Shown: positions 1 to 4,706 of the stretch, in pieces | Layout of the letters: every line of letters begins with the position of its first letter | Position numbering within the stretch: position 1 is the stretch's first letter | The notes under the pieces: model-generated | What the model was told of the DNA's origin: nothing | What the model saw: only the letters and a program-made list of their open reading frames with translations | The model's database searches: none | Translations under genes and position numbers: made by a program | Assembly (NCBI GenBank): GCA_013139875.1 | Contig: WSZY01000106.1 | Location: 1 to 5,798, forward strand | Direction of reading: 5' to 3' | Length of the DNA: 5,798 nt | From: Mariprofundaceae bacterium | GTDB lineage: Bacteria; Pseudomonadota; Zetaproteobacteria; Mariprofundales; Mariprofundaceae

Positions 1-756
1 TGAATCGGGATCGTCGCCCTCCACAAAATAGGGTGTGTAACCATAGCCGTGGAAAAGCGACTCCAGCCGGTCGTGGCTGATGCGCGAAAGGATGGTCGGG
101 TTGGCGATCTTGTAGCCGTTGAGGTTCAAAATCGGCAGCACCGCGCCGTCGCGGATCGGGTTGATGAATTTGTTGGAATGCCAGGCGGTGGCCAACGGCC
201 CGGTCTCGGCTTCACCATCGCCCACCACGCAAGCGACGATGAGGTCGGGATTATCCATACAGGCACCGTAGGCATGGGACAGGCTATAGCCCAGTTCACC
301 ACCTTCATGAATCGATCCGGGCGTTTCCGGGGTGACGTGCGAACCGATATGCCCGGGGAAGGAAAACTGCTTGAAGAACTTGCGCATTCCCTCTGCGTCT
401 TCGCTCTTGTCGGGATACACTTCGGAGTAAGTCCCTTCGAGATAGGTTGGTCCGAGCACGCCCGGCGCGCCGTGACCGGGGCCGGCTATGAAAATGACAT
501 CAAGGTCGTCGCGCCTGATGACCCGATTGAGGTGCGCCCAGACGAACGACAGCGCGGGGCTCGCCCCCCAATGTCCGAGCAGCCGATGCTTGATGTGTTC
601 GGCCTTGAGCGGTTCCTCGAGCAGCGCATTATCGCGCAGGTAGATCATTCCTACCGAGAGGTAATTGCAGGCACGCCACCAGGCCTGTATCTTTGCCAGT
701 TGTTCCTGATCCAGGGGGTGCTCGCTCGGCTTCAATTGTCCTGCAGCTTGTTCCAT
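1..756 (-). CDS. xfp: Phosphoketolase (XFP family), N-terminal 252 codons, cut by the window's left edge
   Basis: This is the N-terminal part of a thiamine-diphosphate enzyme that splits xylulose 5-phosphate (and in many members fructose 6-phosphate) with phosphate, giving acetyl phosphate plus glyceraldehyde 3-phosphate or erythrose 4-phosphate. It is a cytoplasmic enzyme. Reading the minus strand from ATG at 756 gives 252 codons without a stop. Visible family motifs are GHWGASP at 61-67, GPGHG at 92-96, [12 protein letters not shown] at 104-115, [20 protein letters not shown] at 139-158, and GDGEAETGP at 179-187, which begins the diphosphate/Mg-binding motif. His62, His95 and His140 match the catalytic histidines known near 64, 97 and 142 in characterised phosphoketolases. 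The family is about 800 residues long, so roughly two thirds is missing to the left. The start is supported by AAGGGGG seven bases upstream and an in-frame TAG further upstream. The coding sequence is clearly richer in G+C than the genes on the right. I cannot tell strict xylulose-5-phosphate specificity from dual specificity. Confidence 0.97.
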   Translation of the reverse strand, partial: MEQAAGQLKPSEHPLDQEQLAKIQAWWRACNYLSVGMIYLRDNALLEEPLKAEHIKHRLLGHWGASPALSFVWAHLNRVIRRDDLDVIFIAGPGHGAPGVLGPTYLEGTYSEVYPDKSEDAEGMRKFFKQFSFPGHIGSHVTPETPGSIHEGGELGYSLSHAYGACMDNPDLIVACVVGDGEAETGPLATAWHSNKFINPIRDGAVLPILNLNGYKIANPTILSRISHDRLESLFHGYGYTPYFVEGDDPDS

Positions 757-763
757 GATATCG

Positions 764-770
764 CCCCCTT
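764..770 (-). promoter_or_regulatory. Ribosome binding site of the phosphoketolase gene
   Basis: On the minus strand AAGGGGG lies seven bases before the ATG at 756. It is the only good Shine-Dalgarno match near the start and decides that start. Confidence 0.7.
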
Positions 771-816
771 CGTTGAGTATGTACTATTTGCAATAGCGGG
801 TAATGGTTCTTACTAA

Positions 817-845
817 GCTATAGCACAACCGTCAAACTTCTGCAA
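817..845 (-). promoter_or_regulatory. Candidate sigma-70 promoter for the phosphoketolase gene
   Basis: On the minus strand TTGCAG (840-845) and TATAGC (817-822) are separated by 17 bases. Each hexamer matches the consensus only partly (3 of 6 and 4 of 6). The -10 element lies about 60 bases upstream of the start codon. An overlapping TTGACG at 830-835 is a better -35 hexamer, but at 17 bases it has only a poor -10 (TAAGAA). The placement suits a promoter for this gene, but the match is weak. Confidence 0.3.
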
Positions 846-886
846 TTTGAACAAAGTCTAATACACGTCCAGAGGCGGGGGCGGTA

Positions 887-1123
887 TCAGACACTATTGC
901 GTTTCTCGTTCTCCAGGGCTTTATCCGTTATCTCTTCATATAGATGGAGCATTCTCGCTGCCAGGAAGGTGCCTAGTGACACATCGGCTATCAGGGCAAT
1001 GGCCGGCTTGCGGCTTGGCCACTGCCTTCCACTGAAACGTGGAAATCTTTTCGGGATCAGATTGGTAATTAGGATACCGGCAAACAGGCAGGTCACGAAC
1101 AGCAATTCGAAAATATCATTAGG
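887..1123 (-). pseudogene. Remnant of a sodium/glutamate symporter (GltS-like), internal fragment
   Basis: GltS is an inner-membrane sodium-coupled glutamate importer of about 400 residues. The open stretch here is only 78 codons, bounded by TAA at 1124-1126 and TGA at 887-889. It reads FELLFVTCLFAGILITNLIP, then after a short loop ALIADVSLGTFLAARML. From memory these correspond to the GltS segment with FELPTFVCVLFVGVILSNGL followed by NVSLSLFLAMALM in the E. coli protein, including the loop between the two hydrophobic segments. The similarity fades after that, and the tail (about 20 residues, charged) does not look like GltS. There is no ATG and no ribosome binding site; the first possible start would be TTG at 1105. 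A short functional membrane peptide is an alternative, but a decayed internal fragment fits better. The assignment rests on remembered family sequence, not an alignment. Confidence 0.5.
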
Positions 1124-1254
1124 TTACATACAGTATTTTTTCTTTGGCAGGAAAAGCCTATTTCGACAGGGCCTACTACGATGGGCTGCTGGAGCTTTAT
1201 GCCTTATCCGAAGGGCAGACTAAAATAATTTGTAAATTCAAGTTGATGGAATAA
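1123..1254 (+). pseudogene. Possible 3' end fragment of an unidentified gene
   Basis: This is a plus-strand open stretch of 43 codons, following TAG at 1120-1122 and ending in TAA at 1252-1254. It reads like protein (for example GKAYFDRAYYDGLLELYAL), with aromatic and acidic residues in a helical-looking pattern, but it has no ATG start or ribosome binding site at its beginning. It may be the C-terminal tail of a gene whose body was deleted. I do not recognise the family. A chance open frame is quite possible at this length. Confidence 0.25.
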
Positions 1255-1263
1255 GCGGAAATC

Positions 1264-1287
1264 CGGGGACAGTTTGAACTAGCCCCG
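1264..1287. repeat. Imperfect inverted repeat with GGGGACAG core
   Basis: CGGGG (1264-1268) pairs with CCCCG (1283-1287), and AGT(T)/(A)ACT pairs inside it after a two-base mismatch on each side, leaving a four-base loop. It lies eight bases after the stop codon of the small membrane protein gene on the minus strand, so it could act as a terminator, but no T-run follows in either direction. The GGAAATCCGGGGACAG wording resembles short dispersed palindromes seen beside REP-associated tyrosine transposases. That resemblance is from memory, and no transposase is present in the window. Confidence 0.35.
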
Positions 1288-1294
1288 CTCCACA

Positions 1295-1696
1295 TTAGCC
1301 TGACCCGGGCAGCACCAGAAACAGGGCAATCAGGATATCAAATTGCACATTCAGAATAGAGAGAAAGCCTGCTCCCAGCCCGGTGAGGGCGAGTCCGGGC
1401 AGCCTTGCTTTCCGAAAAATCAGGCGCGTTGTCAGTGAGAGGCCACCCAGAACACCCGCAACAATTGAAAACAGAATATACCATTCCCTGACAAACGCCG
1501 ATGCAGTCAATGCCTGATCAAGGCTGCCAAAAAAGATGGCGACAACCATCTGCATCACCGGCCAGGGCAGAAATATCAGCAGATATTCAACCGGGTGCAA
1601 GGACAAGCCGGCACTTCTGGCGCGATAGAGAACAGCCCCGGCTACCAAAACGGCAGGGAGTGTGTAAATCAGCAGCGATAGTAAAAGGCTACTCAT
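1295..1696 (-). CDS. Small integral membrane protein of unknown function
   Basis: This encodes a 133-residue, strongly hydrophobic protein with about four predicted membrane segments, at roughly residues 4-23, 37-58, 70-90 and 98-129. Short basic loops (RAR at 25-27, RKAR at 95-98) give a charge pattern consistent with an inner-membrane protein. I do not recognise the family, and no catalytic or binding motif is visible. It starts at ATG 1696, but the upstream bases show no clear Shine-Dalgarno sequence. A hairpin with a T-run (1708-1733) lies immediately before the start and seems to separate it from coaD, 89 bases upstream. The long uninterrupted hydrophobic frame makes a real gene likely, though its expression and exact start are uncertain. 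Confidence 0.6.
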   Translation of the reverse strand: MSSLLLSLLIYTLPAVLVAGAVLYRARSAGLSLHPVEYLLIFLPWPVMQMVVAIFFGSLDQALTASAFVREWYILFSIVAGVLGGLSLTTRLIFRKARLPGLALTGLGAGFLSILNVQFDILIALFLVLPGSG

Positions 1697-1707
1697 GCCG
1701 GAAATTC

Positions 1708-1733
1708 AAAAACCGATGGGGTCAAACTCGGTT
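1708..1733 (-). terminator. Possible weak intrinsic terminator downstream of coaD
   Basis: On the minus strand AACCGA (1728-1733) and TCGGTT (1711-1716) can form a six-pair stem around an 11-base loop, followed directly by a run of five T (1708-1712, sharing the last stem bases). It is about 50 bases past the coaD stop. Only three of the six pairs are G-C, so it may be leaky. It also sits 12 to 37 bases before the start of the small membrane protein gene, where it could attenuate read-through. Confidence 0.4.
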
Positions 1734-1785
1734 GATTTGAGGCAGGGTTACAGTAGATGAGAGCAGTGACGCCAATCATGAAGGT

Positions 1786-2253
1786 CTACTTGAGGTAGGG
1801 GGCAACGGTAGCGGGGACAAGTTCTGAGACATCACCACCCATGCCGGAGATTTCACGGATAAAGCGGGATGAGACGAAAGTATAGTCCTCGCGCGCCATC
1901 ACAAAGCAGGTCTCGATGCGCTCATCCAGCCGGCGGTTCATGGTCGCCATCTGGAATTCATACTCAAAATCGGATGCGGCTCGCAGGCCACGCAGGATTG
2001 CATCACCTTTTTGATCGTGGGCAAGATCGACCAGCAGGCCGGTAAAGCTGACGACTTCCACTTTGGGGGCATCGGTAAAGGTTTCACGCACCATTTTCAG
2101 GCGGGCTTCAAGAGCGAACATCGGCTCTTTCTTTGGATTTTCGGCCACGCCGATCACTATGCGGTCAAACAGCTTCAGGCCACGGTTGACCACATCGACA
2201 TGGCCGAGCGTGATCGGATCAAAAGTTCCGGGGTAGATTGCAGTTCGTTTCAT
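1786..2253 (-). CDS. coaD: Phosphopantetheine adenylyltransferase (PPAT)
   Basis: CoaD catalyses the penultimate step of coenzyme A synthesis, transferring AMP from ATP to 4'-phosphopantetheine to give dephospho-CoA and pyrophosphate. It works in the cytoplasm as a hexamer in known cases. The 155-residue product is close to the usual length of about 160. It shows the nucleotidyltransferase start GTFDPITLGH at 9-18 with the (T/H)xGH motif at 15-18, Lys42 in ENPKKEP, RGLR at 88-91 followed by SDFEYE at 94-99, and the C-terminal VSSRFIRE at 127-134, which matches the family's ISSxxVRE. All key residues I know are present, so it should be active. The start ATG at 2253 has purine-rich GAAGGG and AAAGAG stretches just upstream. 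It lies 39 bases after the stop of the SHOCT protein gene and is probably co-transcribed with it. Confidence 0.97.
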   Translation of the reverse strand: MKRTAIYPGTFDPITLGHVDVVNRGLKLFDRIVIGVAENPKKEPMFALEARLKMVRETFTDAPKVEVVSFTGLLVDLAHDQKGDAILRGLRAASDFEYEFQMATMNRRLDERIETCFVMAREDYTFVSSRFIREISGMGGDVSELVPATVAPYLK

Positions 2254-2292
2254 CTCTTTTTCCCTTCAACAAGCCCTGAGCGGACTACCCGG

Positions 2293-3150
2293 TTACAATC
2301 TGTCCAGCAGTTTCTTTCTCTGTTTCTGTAGCAGGTCCGGCGCAATCTGGCCTTTTTTATCCAGCCTCTGTAACAGTTCAAGACCGGCTTCAGGTGAGGG
2401 ATGCTGCGCGTCATGTTCGGAGAGAATCATTTCAAATTTCTCCCGGTATTCATCCTTTGTGATCAGGCCTTTATCCCGTAGCCGGGATAGCGTGTCGATG
2501 CGAGCCTCTGTATCACGATTGGTAGCCGCAGCAGCTACTGCTACAGTTGCTGTCGCCGCTGTCGGAGACGAATCAGCTGTGGTTGTGGGCAGGCCACTGA
2601 CTGACATGGCAAGCATGTCCGGCCGACCCCGGTGAAGGGACTGCCCCTGCTGAGGGACCAGCTTCCAGTGGGATATCTCGATATCGTCGTCAGACATGTT
2701 TCCAACGAGGTCACTAAGTCTGTTGGTTTCTTCTGCGATAGGTGTGAGCTGGAATGGAGTCCGGTTTTGAATATGGGTGAAATGCCAGTAGAGGGTGTTC
2801 TTGCTGAAAAAGACCGAGCCAAGGACTTTGTCCTGATGAAAAGCTATAGCTTTACCTGTCTGGATTTTAGCAAGAGCCTGTTGGATATGTGGTGCCAGAG
2901 CGTGAGCCTGGCTATCAGAAAAGACAGGCTTCGGATCACCTCGGCCAGCATAACGGATGCTACGAAGGGCTCCCTCGCATTGTGCCGCACTCAGGGAAAC
3001 AGACCGGGAACCATCTGATCCGATCAGGCCACGGGCCGCCGCACCTTTCATGGTGGTGACTTCGGCATAGGAGAGAGAGGGGGCGAGCATTACCCATGCC
3101 AGCACCGGCAACACCATCCAGAATTTGTTGTGTAGGAAATATTGGAACAT
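2293..3150 (-). CDS. Exported protein of unknown function with two C-terminal SHOCT-like hairpins
   Basis: With the ATG at 3150 the product has 285 residues. Residues 1-29 form a signal peptide: a basic start, a hydrophobic core (about 11-26), and SYA before a likely cleavage at 29/30. A central region of about 150 residues follows, including a FHQDKVLGSVFFSKNTLYWHF strand-rich segment (about 125-145) that I do not recognise. Next come an Ala/Thr-rich linker (about 190-212) and two short helical repeats: RIDTLSRLRDKGLITKDEYR starting near 217, and GLELLQRLDKKGQIAPDLLQ starting near 256. Both match the SHOCT pattern (L..L...G.I....Y/L....). SHOCT units are usually taken as small oligomerisation or interaction modules. 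The frame is open up to TTG at 3228. ATG at 3213 has GGAA spaced well upstream and is a real alternative, giving a 306-residue protein with a long leader. I chose 3150 because it gives the best signal peptide. Confidence 0.75.
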   Translation of the reverse strand: MFQYFLHNKFWMVLPVLAWVMLAPSLSYAEVTTMKGAAARGLIGSDGSRSVSLSAAQCEGALRSIRYAGRGDPKPVFSDSQAHALAPHIQQALAKIQTGKAIAFHQDKVLGSVFFSKNTLYWHFTHIQNRTPFQLTPIAEETNRLSDLVGNMSDDDIEISHWKLVPQQGQSLHRGRPDMLAMSVSGLPTTTADSSPTAATATVAVAAAATNRDTEARIDTLSRLRDKGLITKDEYREKFEMILSEHDAQHPSPEAGLELLQRLDKKGQIAPDLLQKQRKKLLDRL

Positions 3151-3247
3151 GCCGGTCATTCCAATGCCGATTGTAGCTGATGTCAACTCAGACGCCGGTT
3201 TTGGCCGGGGCATCTGCAGTTCCGGCAATCTGAATGATCCATAATTT

Positions 3248-3253
3248 TTTATA
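3248..3253 (-). promoter_or_regulatory. Candidate -10 element upstream of the SHOCT protein and coaD genes
   Basis: TATAAA on the minus strand matches five of six consensus bases within the AT-rich 60-base gap after rsmD. No convincing -35 hexamer is found at 16 to 18 bases. It may open a new transcription unit covering the exported protein and coaD, but such AT-rich matches arise easily by chance. Confidence 0.22.
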
Positions 3254-3288
3254 AGCGGTGGTAGAGAAACAGAATAAAAAAAGGATGG

Positions 3289-3822
3289 TTATTTTTCGGG
3301 AGTAAAAAAATAGAGAGTGGTGTCACCGTAATGCCTTGACTGGCTGGGTATCCAGCCTTCAGGCCATACCGGGTTGGCCCGGGATGACTCTTCAATAACA
3401 AGATATTGGTATTGGATGCTGTTTCTGTCCAGCCATACCGGAATTTTATCAGCAATACCCCGATCGTAGGGTGGATCGGCAAAAATAAGATCAAAGGAGC
3501 TGTTTTCAAGTCGATTCAGTGCTGCAGGAAGCGTGCCTTTGATGATATCCCAGCTTTCCAGATTCAACTGCCTGTGGCTCTCCTGCATCAGTTGACAGGC
3601 TCCGGGATGCTGTTCAATTGAGCAGGCGGATGCAGCGCCACGCGACAGCGCCTCAATCGCCATGATGCCGGTTCCGGAGAAGAGGTCGAGCATCTTCCAG
3701 CCATCGATATCACCAAGGATGTTGAAGAGGGCCTCGCGCACTCTGGATGGTGTGGGCCGCAGCCCCGGAAGATCCGGAACGTTGAGAACCCGGCCACGTA
3801 GGCTACCGGCAGTAATTCGCAT
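3289..3822 (-). CDS. rsmD: 16S rRNA (guanine(966)-N2)-methyltransferase RsmD
   Basis: RsmD transfers a methyl group from S-adenosylmethionine to N2 of G966 (E. coli numbering) in 16S rRNA, acting on the assembling 30S subunit in the cytoplasm. The 177-residue product is slightly shorter than the usual 180 to 200. It starts with the family's RITAGSLRGR (2-11), then RPTPSRVREALFNIL (22-36), the cofactor-binding DLFSGTGIMAIEALSRGA (46-63), an acidic residue Glu70 after the second strand as expected for ribose contact, and the catalytic DPPY (116-119). The C-terminus (near 140-177) matches the fold's last strands only loosely. Start ATG 3822 is favoured because RITAGxxRG sits right at the N-terminus, although the Shine-Dalgarno sequence is weak. 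The gene follows the response regulator by 38 bases and is probably in the same operon. Confidence 0.96.
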   Translation of the reverse strand: MRITAGSLRGRVLNVPDLPGLRPTPSRVREALFNILGDIDGWKMLDLFSGTGIMAIEALSRGAASACSIEQHPGACQLMQESHRQLNLESWDIIKGTLPAALNRLENSSFDLIFADPPYDRGIADKIPVWLDRNSIQYQYLVIEESSRANPVWPEGWIPSQSRHYGDTTLYFFTPEK

Positions 3823-3860
3823 GCTGGTCGTATAATTGAATAGCTAGATGGCCGATGCCG

Positions 3861-4706
3861 TTACCACTTGCGTTCAAATGTTTCGAGATTCCTGTTCAGC
3901 AGTTCGATGGCATCGAAGTCACCCGGCGCGACAGCATCACAACTATAGCCGATATCAACACCGATATTCTGCTCCGTTTCCGGCCAGGTCAGTGAGAGCT
4001 TCCAGCTGGCAACCACCTTTTCAGCCCACTTCTTCGCAACTTCAACCGTTATATTCGGCATCAGGATCGCAAAACGGCCCATGCCCATATCTGCCACCAC
4101 ATCATAGTCGCGGGTGTGCTCTTTAAGCTTTTGCCCCGCCTCTCTGGCAGCAACTTCTGCAAACCATGTGGCATGGCCACGGACAAGGGAGACATAGTTG
4201 CCGATACCGAAGAGCAGCAGGCTCAGTGACTGATTGGCCTCACGACAGCGTATCGCCTCCAGCGGTAGCCGGTGGCGGAAGTAGTTGGCAGTTTCCAGCT
4301 CGGTGACAGGATTGCGGAAGAAGTACTGCTCCAGCCGCTCACTGCGCATCAGTGCCGTATTTACACGTGCGATCAGCTGAGGCGGGGTGACAGGCTTGGT
4401 GATGTAGTCATCCACACCCAGTGTCAGCCCCTTGATCTGGTCATCCAGCTCATCAAGTACACTCAGGAAAACGAATGGAGTCAGGTTGTAGCGCTTGTCT
4501 TTACGCACCTCTCTGTAGAAAGCCCACCCATCCATATTGGGCATCATGATATCGGTCAGAACAAGGTCGACGTGCCGCTGTTTCAGAACATTGAGCGCGT
4601 CGGCACCATCGGTAGCCTCCAGTGTACGGAAGCCTCCCTGCTGTAAAAAGTGGCTGGTGATATCCCGGCTTGAGTTAGAGTCTTCAACGACAAGAACCGT
4701 TTTCAT
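3861..4706 (-). CDS. Response regulator: receiver domain plus degenerate GGDEF-like domain
   Basis: The product has 281 residues. Residues 1-120 form a complete receiver domain: acidic pair Glu8/Asp9, phospho-acceptor Asp52 in LTDIMMPNMDGW, Ser82, and Lys104 in TKPV, so phosphorylation by a histidine kinase is expected. Residues from about 130 to 281 follow the layout of a GGDEF domain: NPVTEL (132-137) in place of DPLTGL, then LSLLLFGIGNY (161-171), and FAILMP (212-217) after the signature site. The signature reads GMGRF (208-212) instead of GGDEF, and the metal-binding aspartates of the usual DID segment are replaced by GIG (167-169). Diguanylate cyclase activity is therefore unlikely; the domain may sense nucleotide or bind a partner. 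ATG 4706 was chosen because the receiver begins immediately, GGGAGGGG lies ten bases upstream, and ATGA overlaps the stop of the M16 gene. The frame stays open to 4766, but that adds only a non-conserved leader. Confidence 0.92.
   Translation of the reverse strand: MKTVLVVEDSNSSRDITSHFLQQGGFRTLEATDGADALNVLKQRHVDLVLTDIMMPNMDGWAFYREVRKDKRYNLTPFVFLSVLDELDDQIKGLTLGVDDYITKPVTPPQLIARVNTALMRSERLEQYFFRNPVTELETANYFRHRLPLEAIRCREANQSLSLLLFGIGNYVSLVRGHATWFAEVAAREAGQKLKEHTRDYDVVADMGMGRFAILMPNITVEVAKKWAEKVVASWKLSLTWPETEQNIGVDIGYSCDAVAPGDFDAIELLNRNLETFERKW

Larger units (their letters stand above)
757..1294. other. Gene-poor stretch between phosphoketolase and the housekeeping block
   Basis: About 540 bases hold no intact gene. 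From left to right they contain the leader and possible promoter of the phosphoketolase gene (757 to about 850), a minus-strand remnant resembling GltS (887-1123), a plus-strand open stretch without a start codon (1123-1254), and an imperfect inverted repeat (1264-1287). The two coding-like remnants face each other and abut near 1123, as expected of a rearrangement scar. Base composition here is lower in G+C than in the phosphoketolase gene. Confidence 0.6.

Noticed and set aside
49..816. A 255-codon open frame on the plus strand
   Set aside because: It lies exactly opposite the phosphoketolase reading frame, which carries unmistakable family motifs. The plus-strand product has no recognisable domain and is a by-product of G+C-rich codons.
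897..1223. A 108-codon plus-strand open frame across the gene-poor stretch
   Set aside because: It overlaps the GltS-like remnant on the opposite strand, its product is basic and lacks domain features, and it has no convincing ribosome binding site.
2632..3018. Plus-strand open frame of 128 codons
   Set aside because: It is antisense to the exported protein gene, which has a signal peptide and SHOCT-like repeats. No independent coding evidence is visible.
3275..3283. Run of T on the minus strand after the rsmD stop as an intrinsic terminator
   Set aside because: No stable stem precedes the T-run, so I did not call a terminator.
3249..3509. Minus-strand open frame overlapping the end of rsmD
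   Set aside because: It is out of frame with rsmD, and the DPPY-containing frame is clearly the real one.
4272..4646. Plus-strand open frame of 124 codons
   Set aside because: It is a shadow of the response regulator gene, whose receiver residues are all conserved on the minus strand.
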